Assembly (NCBI GenBank): GCA_031082125.1
Contig: JAVHLM010000025.1
Location: 56,711-120,710, forward strand
Reading direction: 5' to 3'
Origin: Candidatus Eremiobacterota bacterium
Lineage (GTDB): Bacteria; Vulcanimicrobiota; CADAWZ01; Ess09-12
DNA: 64,000 nt
Part shown: positions 44,569 to 53,593 of the stretch, piece by piece
Position numbering within the stretch: the first letter of the stretch is position 1
How the letters are laid out: each line of letters opens with the position of its first letter
Program-made: the position numbers and the translations under genes
Notes under the pieces: generated by a model
Seen by the model: only the letters and a program-made list of their open reading frames with translations
Told to the model about the DNA's origin: nothing
Database searches by the model: none

Positions 44569-46548
44569 TTACTTCATTATCTGGAGCCACAGCAGCGCGA
44601 AGAGCTCCCCGATGGTTCCTGTGAGCGCCACGTTCGCCTCGCCGGTGAGATCGGTCTTTGCATTGTTAATGTCAATGACAAGAGCGTCGCGCTCCCTGGC
44701 TTTTTTCAATGGCTCCAGAAGGCTGTGAAGGGCCGTTCCCACGAGGATAATCACTTCCGCCTGAGAGAGCCGTTTCTCAAGCCCGGCTTTCACACCGTCA
44801 GGCATTTCCTCGTCAAGCCACACGATGTCGGGCCTCAGAGGACTCCCGCAGGTGCAGAGGCCGGCGCCCGGCGGCGATTGCTCCACCCTGTGGCCCTCCC
44901 CCGTGCAGCGCTGCCTGAAGATGCTCCCGTTGAGCTCCAGGACATTCTTGTTCCCCGCAATCAGGTGCATCCCGTCTATGTTTTCCGTGACCACGGTGCA
45001 TATTCTCCAGAAGCTCTCCAGGCGGGCCAGCAGGTTATAGACAGGGAAAGACTTCAATGCCTTTATTTCACCCTGCTTCTCCCCGATGGCATTCCATATG
45101 AGCGCCTCGTTCTCGATGAATGTCCCGCTTGTGAAGAGGTAGAGCGTGTTACCCTCTTTCTCATAGGTCATCTCGCGGATCAGGGGGACTCCGTATTCAG
45201 CCTGCAGCAAACCCCCTGTGACTATCACGGCATCCTTGGCGTTCTTGAGCCTCTCCGCCACTTCCCAGGGCACAACCTTGAGCCGCGACAGGGAGACCGA
45301 TCCCTTCCCCATGGAGGAATAGTAGCTCTGAAAAACCGACTGCTTCCTCCCGATGCTCCGGTATGCTTCAATGGAGCCATAATGCCCGAGGAGGCTCTCC
45401 ATCTTTTTCACCTCTTCACGGAAAGACTCGTCTTCGGAAAAGCTGCTTTTCTTCAGGTTGTCAATGGAGCTCTCGAGCTTCTTCCTCGCCTTCTCAAGGT
45501 CACCCTTGTCGGCATCATTGACGGCGTCCTTTCTTGCCCTAATGGAATCGCATATCAGGAGCTCCCTGTTGACTATGGGATTGATTGTCTGGGCCGCTAC
45601 CTCGTCATGGTGGCCGTAGCCCACTTTCACGAAGGCCGAGACCTCCTTGAATGCAACTTTACCGTAGACCTGCTGGTAGCCAAGCTTCAGCACCGAGATG
45701 CCCGCTTCGCTCCCGGCGCGTGATGCAGGCGTGATGAACTCCACGAGGACGTTCTTTTCATCGCCGGCATAGAGATCGCCCAGGGAGATCTCTATGCCCT
45801 TCTGGTCGCCCGTCACGTTGAGGTCCTGATGAATTCCCACGTATTCCACCTGCTTCGACGGGGTGATGGTGAGCACGAGGTTCTGGGCAAAGAGGTCCAG
45901 GAGGCCCGTGAGCTCCTCGGCAAAGGTCCTGGGAGCCTTTTCAGGGGTGTCGATGAAATAGAAATTGCCTCTCCCCCCCTCGGCGATGCCCCTGAGCAGA
46001 TCCTCGTTGAAATCGCCACCAAAGCCGATGGATGTCGTGGAGACTCCTTTTTTCCCCAGGTCCTCCGCTATGGCGATGAGCTCCGGCGCCTCCTTGATCC
46101 CTTCATTCGCCTGGCCGTCAGTGAGGAGGATAACCCTGTTCACCTTCTCCTTGCTGTAGTTCTTCAGCACCTCGGAAGCCGCGGCAAGCCAGCCTCCTGA
46201 GAGGTTCGTGTTGCCGCCCACGGCCACCTGATCTATCCTGCCTTTCATGTGGTCCTTGTTCGCCACCTTCTGCGCGGGGATCACCACTTCCACGCTATGG
46301 TCGAAAATCACCACGGATATGATATCGTCACCTGAAAGCTGCGAGATGAGGAACTTTGAGGAATGCTTGGTGGAGTCGAGCTTCGCGCCTGACATTGAGC
46401 CGCTCCTGTCAAGGGCGACACCGAGGTTGAGGGCTTTGCGCTCCTCGCGCTCCACGGCAGGTGCCGACATCTTCACCAGCACGTAAAGTCGGCTTGCCGC
46501 AGCATCTGACACAAGCCTGTGGCTCAGTTCATAAGAAAGCTTCAGCAT
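44569..46548 (-). CDS. VWA domain fused to a degenerate sirtuin (SIR2) domain, 659 aa
   Basis: VWA part (about 1-320): an intact metal site DRSGSMSG, GGNTNLSGG and LLTDGQANEG, then the beta-sandwich typical of VWA proteins of the YfbK type. Helical linker about 330-425. SIR2 part (about 430-655): DAVIVTGGLL, TENIDGMH (521-528), NVLELNGS (535-542), CTCGSPLRPDIVWLDEEMP (565-583). In active sirtuins these read GAGIS, TQNIDG, LHG and LRP.VV.FGE. Here the catalytic His is N540, Gln is E522, and only three Cys (548, 565, 567) remain of four. NAD-dependent deacylation is therefore unlikely; a binding role is more likely. Last gene of an operon with two Ser/Thr kinases. Confidence 0.82.
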   Translation of the reverse strand: MLKLSYELSHRLVSDAAASRLYVLVKMSAPAVEREERKALNLGVALDRSGSMSGAKLDSTKHSSKFLISQLSGDDIISVVIFDHSVEVVIPAQKVANKDHMKGRIDQVAVGGNTNLSGGWLAAASEVLKNYSKEKVNRVILLTDGQANEGIKEAPELIAIAEDLGKKGVSTTSIGFGGDFNEDLLRGIAEGGRGNFYFIDTPEKAPRTFAEELTGLLDLFAQNLVLTITPSKQVEYVGIHQDLNVTGDQKGIEISLGDLYAGDEKNVLVEFITPASRAGSEAGISVLKLGYQQVYGKVAFKEVSAFVKVGYGHHDEVAAQTINPIVNRELLICDSIRARKDAVNDADKGDLEKARKKLESSIDNLKKSSFSEDESFREEVKKMESLLGHYGSIEAYRSIGRKQSVFQSYYSSMGKGSVSLSRLKVVPWEVAERLKNAKDAVIVTGGLLQAEYGVPLIREMTYEKEGNTLYLFTSGTFIENEALIWNAIGEKQGEIKALKSFPVYNLLARLESFWRICTVVTENIDGMHLIAGNKNVLELNGSIFRQRCTGEGHRVEQSPPGAGLCTCGSPLRPDIVWLDEEMPDGVKAGLEKRLSQAEVIILVGTALHSLLEPLKKARERDALVIDINNAKTDLTGEANVALTGTIGELFALLWLQIMK

Positions 46549-46568
46549 AGTATGACCTCCCTTTAAAA

Positions 46569-49500
46569 TTACTCCCCGGAACGCTCCGGGAGAGGCCCGC
46601 CGCCCTCCTCCCCTTCAACTGAGAAGATGCCGGAGAGATCGGCGGGAAAAAGCTCCTGGAAATTGGCCTCCGACGTGACATTGTGATAAACCTGGACCAT
46701 GTCCTTGAAATCGCCGTAAGGCGGGTCAAACTGGAACCTCGGTATGACCACAAGGGCCTGGCCCGGCCTCTCAATGACGTATATACCCTTATCCCTGTGA
46801 GCTTCCGGGAGCCTGTAGCCCCTGGGCACATCCTTTACATACTTCATGTTGAAGATGGTCTTCTCGGAAAAGCCGAACTCCGAGGGAAAGAAATCGGCGC
46901 GGTTGAAATTGTAGTCTATGGAGAACCGCCAGGTCTTCTCACGCTTCTCGTTCTCAGGATCCTTGAAGACCACCTTGTTAAAGTGCTTGGTGTAATTCCT
47001 GTTGGAAAAAGAGCGGAGAGCCACGAGCGAGATATTGTCGGACACGGTGATGGCGGGCTTCTCATTTTTTCCGTGGTAGTAAGTAAGCTCCGGGAGGCAT
47101 TCGGGCGGGACGCCCTCTCCCATGATGATGACGCGGTATTTGAGGCTGTTACGGTGGTAATCTATCTGCTCCATCACGATATAACTGGGGAAAGGCCCCC
47201 CTTCGAGCCTGTTTCTGGCGAGCACGGCCCTTGGGGGGAGAGGCGATATCTTTTCTGCAAGGGCAAGGTACTTTTCATAGAAAGGACTGGCCTTTTCAAT
47301 TTCACCGGTGATATCGCAGGCGTATGCAAGCTTGAGATAGTCATCCATGGCCACCCTGTCAGGATGGGAGGCCATTTTCTCCGCCAGGATGGCTTTCACC
47401 CTGCCCCACTGGCGCAGTGCCAGGGCAGCGCGCAGCACTTTATCATGGTAATCCTGCCTCCCGGTAAAGCGCCTCTCAGCCTTCAGCATGTCAAGATTGG
47501 CAAGAGCACTGCGGTATTCACCTTTTGCGTAGTGCATTATTGATGAAAGATAGGCATATTCCAGATTCCCCCCGGGCGTCATTTCCGACGCTGCGCCGCG
47601 GAAGCTCTCGACAAGGAAGTCGGCCTTCTCCCTTGCGCCTGCGGTGTAAAGAGCCTCCACAAGCTCCCCTTTTTCAAAAAGCGGAAGGGTAAAATGCTCA
47701 GACAGGTAAAGAAGGTAATGCATGGCGAACAGCGGCTGCTCCTGCCTGAGGTAAAAGGAGCCGAGGCTGTGGTAATAGCCTGCAGCAGGTCCCTTGCCCG
47801 GGGGCGAGAGGGCAAAAAGGGCTTTTCTCATATCCCATTCCTGCCTGAGAAAAGCCGTGATCTCGCTCTGTCTGGCTTTACCAAGGATTGAATGCATGAT
47901 TGAGAACTCGTTTTCAGCCTTTTTCACCTCCCCGCCCCACTCCAGCAGAAGTCCCCGGTAATAGTGAAGGGCCGAGAGCACCTCGATGTCAGAGGAAAAA
48001 GGCACGCATTTCCCCTCCATGCTGAAATAGAAGAAGGATTCAGGCACTATGAGAGGGGTATTTTCGGGGGTTGCTTCCTGAAATGCTGCTTTCACGGCAA
48101 AATACGAGAGCTTTTCAGGTGAAAACCCTTCAGGCAGAGGTCCCCCGGTAAGATCCCTGAACATGTCAAAATGGATCCGCTCCCGCTCACTATGAAGGCT
48201 CCTGAGCCGCATCTGATCGATAAGAAACTCAAGCTTTCCTTTCGTAACGGGATCGGCATCCTTCTTCTGCAGGTTGAAAAGGGCACTTTGATAATTGTTG
48301 AGAGCGCTGTCATAATTCCCCGTCCTGGCGCTTTTCTGCGCCACGGTGAGCATCTTGTAATAGCGGACACTCTCCAGCTCAATGCCTGCCCCGTCAGCAT
48401 TTACCAGGTACTGCATCATCTTGTCGGGGGAAGAGAGGAGCCTCTGCATGAAAAGCCCTTTTGAGAGGCGGCACATCTGATCGACACAAGCGACAGAATT
48501 CAGAAAGAATCCGGCAAAAAGAAGGAACAGTGCACCCCGGACAGGCACCTTTATCTGCGGCAGGAAGAGGGAGAATACAAAGAACGCAAGGGCCACTATC
48601 CCGATGAGGGAGAGAGACGAAGACTGCGGGAATCCTCCCGGAAAGACCGGCAGAAATACCGTGTAGCGGGCAAAATCCGAGAAAAGTCTGAGGGACTGGG
48701 GATAAGGGAAGTCTGCTGACATTGACAGCATATGGTACTCAATGCATGCCAGATACCAGAGGGCTGCAAAAATCAGAGCGGTGCCTCCCACGGTCGCAAT
48801 GCGAAGAAGCTTTTCAAAGCGCCCCGGTGCCGGCGGCGCCTTCCCCTCGCCCGCCTCGCGGTGAGCCTGGTAAAGAAAGCAGGTCGAGAAAAATATGGCA
48901 GCCGCTGCCGAGATGGTCAGAAAGAGAGCGCTGTGATCAATGACGAAGGACCCTGATCTGCCGATGACTGAGCGGGCCACGAACAAAAAGAGCGGGAAAA
49001 GGTAAAATGAGGCGAGGATGACAAGCTTCATCTCGCCTTTCTGGCTTCGGGAAAGGGCGCCGGCACATACAAAGAGCACGGCGGGAAGCGATACGGAGAA
49101 TGCAGTGAAAAGCGCGAAGGAGAGCGGCGCCTCCCTGAAATTCATCATGCCGGGAGAGGCGAGGGCCATCAGAGAGTAATTCAAGAGATGGAAAAGTGCA
49201 AGAATGACTGCAAAAAGGAGAAGTGAAAACCTCGTGACTGAGGGCGCGGGAAGAAAAGACGCGAAGAGGAGAGCCGGAGCCACAATGATGAAGAGGTAAA
49301 AGAAGGAAAGCTCAGGGCCCGGCGCCATAAGAAAATGAGCCCAGAAAAGGCCTGCAAAGACGGGGAGCGAGAAAAAGATGATGCTCGCGAAAGCGGGCGA
49401 GAGGCCCCTTATCAAAGTGGGCCTGTAGGCTACGCTCACGGGAACCGTTATCTTGGAAAACTCCGTCGATACCGTGAGGGAAGTGACCACGCGCTCTCCA

Positions 49501-50534
49501 CGCGGGAACTTCCCCGGCACTGTGGTCACTGAGACTTTTGCCGAGGGAGCGTCCATCTGCGGCGGCTTTATCACAAGACCGGGGTGGGCTGCGGAAATAT
49601 TGGCCTTCACATTCTTTTTCTCGCTGTCCCTGATGGTGAGCTCCCGGGTATGAGCCTTCCCCGGCGGGAGATCCTCGAAGGAAAGCTCCCTGGGCTCTAT
49701 GATGAGAAATGACTGCCTGAAAAGCTCCTCGAAGGAAAGCTCCCCCTTGAGGACTTTTCTCATATCGGCTGCGGTCTGGAAGCGGTTTTCCGCCTTGACC
49801 TCCAGGGCCTTCTGCACCACCTTCTCCATCTGAGGAGTCACCTGGGGATTCGTAAGAGATACAGGCTCAAAATCGAAGGGGTTCAGGCCCGGATCCTTAA
49901 GGGTCAGCAGGTAGTGCATGGTGGCCCCGAGGCTGTAAATATCGGATCGGAAATCAGTCTGGCGCTGCCTGAACTGCTCGGGGGGGGAAAAGCCCGGCGT
50001 CCCCATGAAAATCGTATCCTGCTCCTTCACGGGGTTGAAAAGGCGGGCTATGCCGAAATCAATGAAGCGCACCCCGAAGTCCGGGACGATGATGATGTTC
50101 TGGGGCTTTATATCGCGGTAAATCACGGGTGGGGACTGCCCATGAAGGTACTCCAGTATCTCCAGGATCTGAAGGGTCCACTCCCTCACCTGCTCCTCGG
50201 AAAAAGGCTCAGTCCTCTCATTGAGCAGCTCGTCAAGGGTTTTTCCCCTGATGAGCTCAAGCACCATATAGTCCCTTCCGTTGCTGGTGAAGCTGTCGCT
50301 GATTGAAGGGAGGCGCTGGTGGTGAAGGCGCGAGAGGAGCTCCACCTCGCCGCGGAACTGGGCCCTCACGCCCTCCATTTCACTCTCGTCTATATTCCTC
50401 GGGTAAAACTCCTTGAGGGCCCATGTGGTGGGAAGCTTCAGGTCTTCCACCTCATAGACATAGGAGAGGCCGCCCTTTCCTATCAGGCGCACCACCTTGT
50501 AGCGTTCATGGAGGGTCTCGCCCGGGTTGAGCAT
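46569..50534 (-). CDS. Large membrane Ser/Thr protein kinase with helical-repeat C-terminal region, 1321 aa
   Basis: The N-terminal Hanks-type kinase (about 10-275) is intact: IGKGGLSYVYE, ALKEFY (Lys), VIYRDIKPQNIII, FIDFGIARLF, MGTPGFSPPEQF. An Ig-like domain follows (about 285-385, IEPRELSFEDLPPG). About ten membrane helices fill 400-690. The rest (700-1321) is largely helical, TPR-like (YYKMLTVAQKSARTGNYDSA) and ends in a beta part. The kinase faces the cytoplasm. GGAGGAG precedes the ATG. It lies 18 bases after the kinase at 50553 and 20 bases before the VWA-sirtuin gene. Confidence 0.88.
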   Translation of the reverse strand: MLNPGETLHERYKVVRLIGKGGLSYVYEVEDLKLPTTWALKEFYPRNIDESEMEGVRAQFRGEVELLSRLHHQRLPSISDSFTSNGRDYMVLELIRGKTLDELLNERTEPFSEEQVREWTLQILEILEYLHGQSPPVIYRDIKPQNIIIVPDFGVRFIDFGIARLFNPVKEQDTIFMGTPGFSPPEQFRQRQTDFRSDIYSLGATMHYLLTLKDPGLNPFDFEPVSLTNPQVTPQMEKVVQKALEVKAENRFQTAADMRKVLKGELSFEELFRQSFLIIEPRELSFEDLPPGKAHTRELTIRDSEKKNVKANISAAHPGLVIKPPQMDAPSAKVSVTTVPGKFPRGERVVTSLTVSTEFSKITVPVSVAYRPTLIRGLSPAFASIIFFSLPVFAGLFWAHFLMAPGPELSFFYLFIIVAPALLFASFLPAPSVTRFSLLLFAVILALFHLLNYSLMALASPGMMNFREAPLSFALFTAFSVSLPAVLFVCAGALSRSQKGEMKLVILASFYLFPLFLFVARSVIGRSGSFVIDHSALFLTISAAAAIFFSTCFLYQAHREAGEGKAPPAPGRFEKLLRIATVGGTALIFAALWYLACIEYHMLSMSADFPYPQSLRLFSDFARYTVFLPVFPGGFPQSSSLSLIGIVALAFFVFSLFLPQIKVPVRGALFLLFAGFFLNSVACVDQMCRLSKGLFMQRLLSSPDKMMQYLVNADGAGIELESVRYYKMLTVAQKSARTGNYDSALNNYQSALFNLQKKDADPVTKGKLEFLIDQMRLRSLHSERERIHFDMFRDLTGGPLPEGFSPEKLSYFAVKAAFQEATPENTPLIVPESFFYFSMEGKCVPFSSDIEVLSALHYYRGLLLEWGGEVKKAENEFSIMHSILGKARQSEITAFLRQEWDMRKALFALSPPGKGPAAGYYHSLGSFYLRQEQPLFAMHYLLYLSEHFTLPLFEKGELVEALYTAGAREKADFLVESFRGAASEMTPGGNLEYAYLSSIMHYAKGEYRSALANLDMLKAERRFTGRQDYHDKVLRAALALRQWGRVKAILAEKMASHPDRVAMDDYLKLAYACDITGEIEKASPFYEKYLALAEKISPLPPRAVLARNRLEGGPFPSYIVMEQIDYHRNSLKYRVIIMGEGVPPECLPELTYYHGKNEKPAITVSDNISLVALRSFSNRNYTKHFNKVVFKDPENEKREKTWRFSIDYNFNRADFFPSEFGFSEKTIFNMKYVKDVPRGYRLPEAHRDKGIYVIERPGQALVVIPRFQFDPPYGDFKDMVQVYHNVTSEANFQELFPADLSGIFSVEGEEGGGPLPERSGE

Positions 50535-50552
50535 GGCCCTTCTCTCCTCCCG

Positions 50553-51890
50553 TCAGATAATGCCTATGAAATGAAGGGCGTTAATCACCGCGATCCCGAA
50601 GGAGACATAGGCAGGATATTTCTGCACGGATTTTTCCTCTTTGTCAAAGAGAATATAGGTATATGCCACCGTGAAAGGCGCCGCCAGCGGCACAAAGCTC
50701 TGGCCCACCAGGAAGGCCGAGACGGCTTTCCTGGGGATGACAAAATCATATATGGTGGGCTTTACGTTTACCGAGACCTGGATCGGGTAAGTCCTCTCCT
50801 CGGTCTCTATCAGTATCTTCCCGCGGTGCTTGAGGTTTCTCTTCTCCCCTGTAAGGTCTATGATGACGGCCACGCTCTGCTGGTTTGCCTCAAAATAATC
50901 AGGCGCCACCTTGATCCAGGACCTGTTGGAGCTCACCGAGGCTTTCAGGAACTTTCCCCCCGTATTCCTGATGGTAAGGGTCCCCTCGGCGCCCCGCCCC
51001 TGGTTTTCCAGCTCAAAAACGAGGTGCTGCTCGCTGAACTCCAGCGACAGGGAGCTTTCCGAAGGAGCCGCCATGAAGGGGAGCACGGTAGTATGGCGCA
51101 GCGACAGGGCATCCCTGAACTCGAGGGCGCTCTGGAACCTGTCGCGTGGCCGCAGGTTCAGGGCTTTCAGCAGCGCGTTGTCAAAGGCGTCGGAAAGATT
51201 GATGTTCACCGTCGAGGGCACGCTGAAGCAGAAGGGATTGTCTGAGGGATCCAGCCTTGTGCCCAGGTTGTAAAGAGTGGCTCCCAGGCTGTAGATATCG
51301 GAGCGCTGATCTGTCTGGCCTTTTCCGTACTGCTCGGGCGAAGCGAATCCAGGCGTGCCGATGATAATGGTGTCCGACACCTTATGGAGGTCATAAAACC
51401 TTGCAATGCCGAAATCAATGAGCTTTATCTTCCCGTCGGGTGTCCTTATAATGTTTTTCGGCTTGATGTCGCGGTAGATGATGGGCGGCTCCTGGCTGTG
51501 GAGGTAGTGAAGGGCCTCCGAGAGCGCCACGCCCCAGGTTCGGAGCGTCTCCTCGTCAATGAATCCTTCCGTCTTCTGGAGAATATCGAAGAGCGTCTCT
51601 CCTTCAATGTACTCCATGACCAGATAGTCGCTCTGGCCTTCACTGAAATAGTCGCCTACCCTGGGCAGGTTGGGATGATTGAGGCGGCAGAGGATCTGTG
51701 CCTCCCGCTCGAACTGGTTTTTCATTTCATTCTGCTCTTCGTCGGTGCCTGAATGCATCATCTGCTTCACTGCCCAGAGCCTGCCATGAAGGCGCGAGTC
51801 CTCGGCAAGAAAGACGCGTGACATTCCCCCCTCACCCAGGAGTTCCTTGACTACATAACGGTCTTTTACCATCTGCCCCGGCTTCATCAT
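50553..51890 (-). CDS. Ser/Thr protein kinase with Ig-like domain and membrane helices, 445 aa
   Basis: Hanks-type kinase (about 10-265): LGEGGMSRVFLAED, AVKQMM (Lys), IIYRDIKPKNIIR, LIDFGIARFY, IGTPGFASPEQYG; all catalytic motifs are present. An Ig-like domain (about 290-385, LSLEFSEQHLVFELENQG) is followed by two or three hydrophobic helices at the C-terminus. The start is at 51890 (ATGATG) behind TGGAGGT; the frame upstream to 52031 lacks coding character. First gene of the operon with the larger kinase and the VWA-sirtuin fusion. Confidence 0.9.
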   Translation of the reverse strand: MMKPGQMVKDRYVVKELLGEGGMSRVFLAEDSRLHGRLWAVKQMMHSGTDEEQNEMKNQFEREAQILCRLNHPNLPRVGDYFSEGQSDYLVMEYIEGETLFDILQKTEGFIDEETLRTWGVALSEALHYLHSQEPPIIYRDIKPKNIIRTPDGKIKLIDFGIARFYDLHKVSDTIIIGTPGFASPEQYGKGQTDQRSDIYSLGATLYNLGTRLDPSDNPFCFSVPSTVNINLSDAFDNALLKALNLRPRDRFQSALEFRDALSLRHTTVLPFMAAPSESSLSLEFSEQHLVFELENQGRGAEGTLTIRNTGGKFLKASVSSNRSWIKVAPDYFEANQQSVAVIIDLTGEKRNLKHRGKILIETEERTYPIQVSVNVKPTIYDFVIPRKAVSAFLVGQSFVPLAAPFTVAYTYILFDKEEKSVQKYPAYVSFGIAVINALHFIGII

Positions 51891-52051
51891 ATGACCTCCA
51901 CTAGGGAGATATTCGATGCCTTCTGGTGGAAACCTTTGGAGGCTCACCGGACTGTGGAGAACAGGAGAATAAAGGAGCCGGAATTGTATACTCAGAATAC
52001 AGGGAGGCTGAGAAATATGCATAATTATCACGGGAGAAAAGAGGTATTCTG

Positions 52052-53593
52052 ATGAATAATGCTTTCAGGCCGGCAAAACCGGCACTCTGGCCGGTCCTCA
52101 TCGCATGGTGCATCCTTCTGATTCTCTGCATGGATGGATGTGCAGGAAAGAAGCCCCCGGAAACGCAGCCACCGGCGGCATCTCCTCACGCCGCTCCGGG
52201 ACTTTCTTCCGCCCAGACTGATATTGACAAGGAGATTTCCTCAGGGAACCTGGAGAAGGTGAAAACCCTCGTCAAGCGCGATCCGGGCCTTCTCACCGGC
52301 AGGGACTTCATGGGGTACACCCCTCTTCATATGGCGGTGGCGGACAACAAAAAAGAAATTGTCAGGTTCCTCATCTCAAAGGGTGCCGATGTCAACGCCA
52401 CTGATGCCCAGGGCTCCGTCCCCCTCCATTATGCCGCTTCAGAGGGAAACAAGGATATCATGGACCTCCTTCTCGAGAAAGGAGCGCAGATTGAGGCAAA
52501 AAACAAGCTCAACCTCACCCCCCTTCACATGGCAGTGATGCAGAACAAAAAGGATACTGCCGGGCTTCTTCTCAAGAAGGGCGCCAAGGCTGATGCTAAG
52601 GGAGGCTTCGGGGGAGAGACCCCTCTTTACTATGCGGTGCTGAAAGGGAACAGGGACATGGTGCTCTTCCTTCTCTCGAAGGGGGCAAAAGTGAATGCCG
52701 CTCAGGAGATGACGGGACAGACGCCTCTCTTTATTGCCGTGTCGGCTAAGAAGAAAGACATGGTGGAGCTCCTGATCGCGAAAGGCGCCGACGTGAACTC
52801 GAAAGACAGGATGGGCCTTAGGCCCCTTGATGCCGCTTCGGCCCTGGGTGCCCGCAAGGAAGGCCAGCTTACGATGTGCAGGTCCAACCTTATGAACATA
52901 GGTACCGGCCTGGAAATGTATTCATCGGATCACGAGGGGCGTTTCCCCAGGGAGCTGAGGGAGATCACACCCGATTACCTCAAGGCGATACCCTGCTGCC
53001 CCTCGGCAGGCAAGGACACTTATTCGCAGCTCTACAGCTCATCGACAAACCCTGACTATTACCAGGTATGCTGTGCCGGCGAAAATCACCGCGGCGCGGG
53101 CGTGGCCAAGGATTATCCACGCTACGTCGCGGCAAAGGGAATTGACATGGGGCCCAGGGAAAAGCCCTCCATGACAGCGGAAGAAAAATCAGGTACTGAA
53201 ATAGCCATAATACTGAAGAAGCATGGTGCAAAAAAAGGCGAGCTTACCTTTCTCACCGGAAAAGGAGGGCTTCCGCCGCAGTTTTCTGCGATGCGGGAAA
53301 TGGGGCAGGCGACGGGCTGCAAGTCAAACCTGAAAAACATAGGCACTGCCCTTGAAATGTATTCCACCGATAACGAAGGGCGTTATCCAAGGTCGATCAA
53401 AGAGGTCACTCCCAACTATCTCAGGCAGCTCCCCACATGCCCTGCGGCAAAGAAAGACACCTACTCGTCAACATACCGGGTGAAAACGAAACCCGATGAG
53501 TATCTCCTGTTCTGCAAAGGTGAATATCACCGCAAGGCCGGTTCGAAAAAGGATCATCCCCAGTACAGCTCCAAGGAGGGACTTATTGAGTAG
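52052..53593 (+). CDS. Lipoprotein with ankyrin repeats and two headless pseudopilin domains, 513 aa
   Basis: Lipoprotein signal ends at MDGC (Cys at about residue 30). A Pro/Ala linker leads to about six ankyrin repeats (60-265; TPLHMAVADNKKEIVRFLI, VPLHYAASEGNKDIMDLLL). Then come two copies of a domain beginning CRSNLMNIGTGLEMYSSDHE and CKSNLKNIGTALEMYSTDNE, each followed by FP or YP, ITPDYL or VTPNYL, PxCP and KDTYS. This is the globular part of GspG-type pilins without the N-terminal helix. A further ankyrin-like unit lies between them. Probably displayed in the periplasm or on the surface, possibly binding pilin-like partners. The 3' end overlaps the convergent gene by 11 bases. Confidence 0.85.
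   Translation: MNNAFRPAKPALWPVLIAWCILLILCMDGCAGKKPPETQPPAASPHAAPGLSSAQTDIDKEISSGNLEKVKTLVKRDPGLLTGRDFMGYTPLHMAVADNKKEIVRFLISKGADVNATDAQGSVPLHYAASEGNKDIMDLLLEKGAQIEAKNKLNLTPLHMAVMQNKKDTAGLLLKKGAKADAKGGFGGETPLYYAVLKGNRDMVLFLLSKGAKVNAAQEMTGQTPLFIAVSAKKKDMVELLIAKGADVNSKDRMGLRPLDAASALGARKEGQLTMCRSNLMNIGTGLEMYSSDHEGRFPRELREITPDYLKAIPCCPSAGKDTYSQLYSSSTNPDYYQVCCAGENHRGAGVAKDYPRYVAAKGIDMGPREKPSMTAEEKSGTEIAIILKKHGAKKGELTFLTGKGGLPPQFSAMREMGQATGCKSNLKNIGTALEMYSTDNEGRYPRSIKEVTPNYLRQLPTCPAAKKDTYSSTYRVKTKPDEYLLFCKGEYHRKAGSKKDHPQYSSKEGLIE

Noticed and set aside
44569..46548. Antiviral SIR2 (Thoeris or similar) system
   Set aside because: The SIR2 active site is degenerate and no TIR, Argonaute or other defence gene lies nearby.
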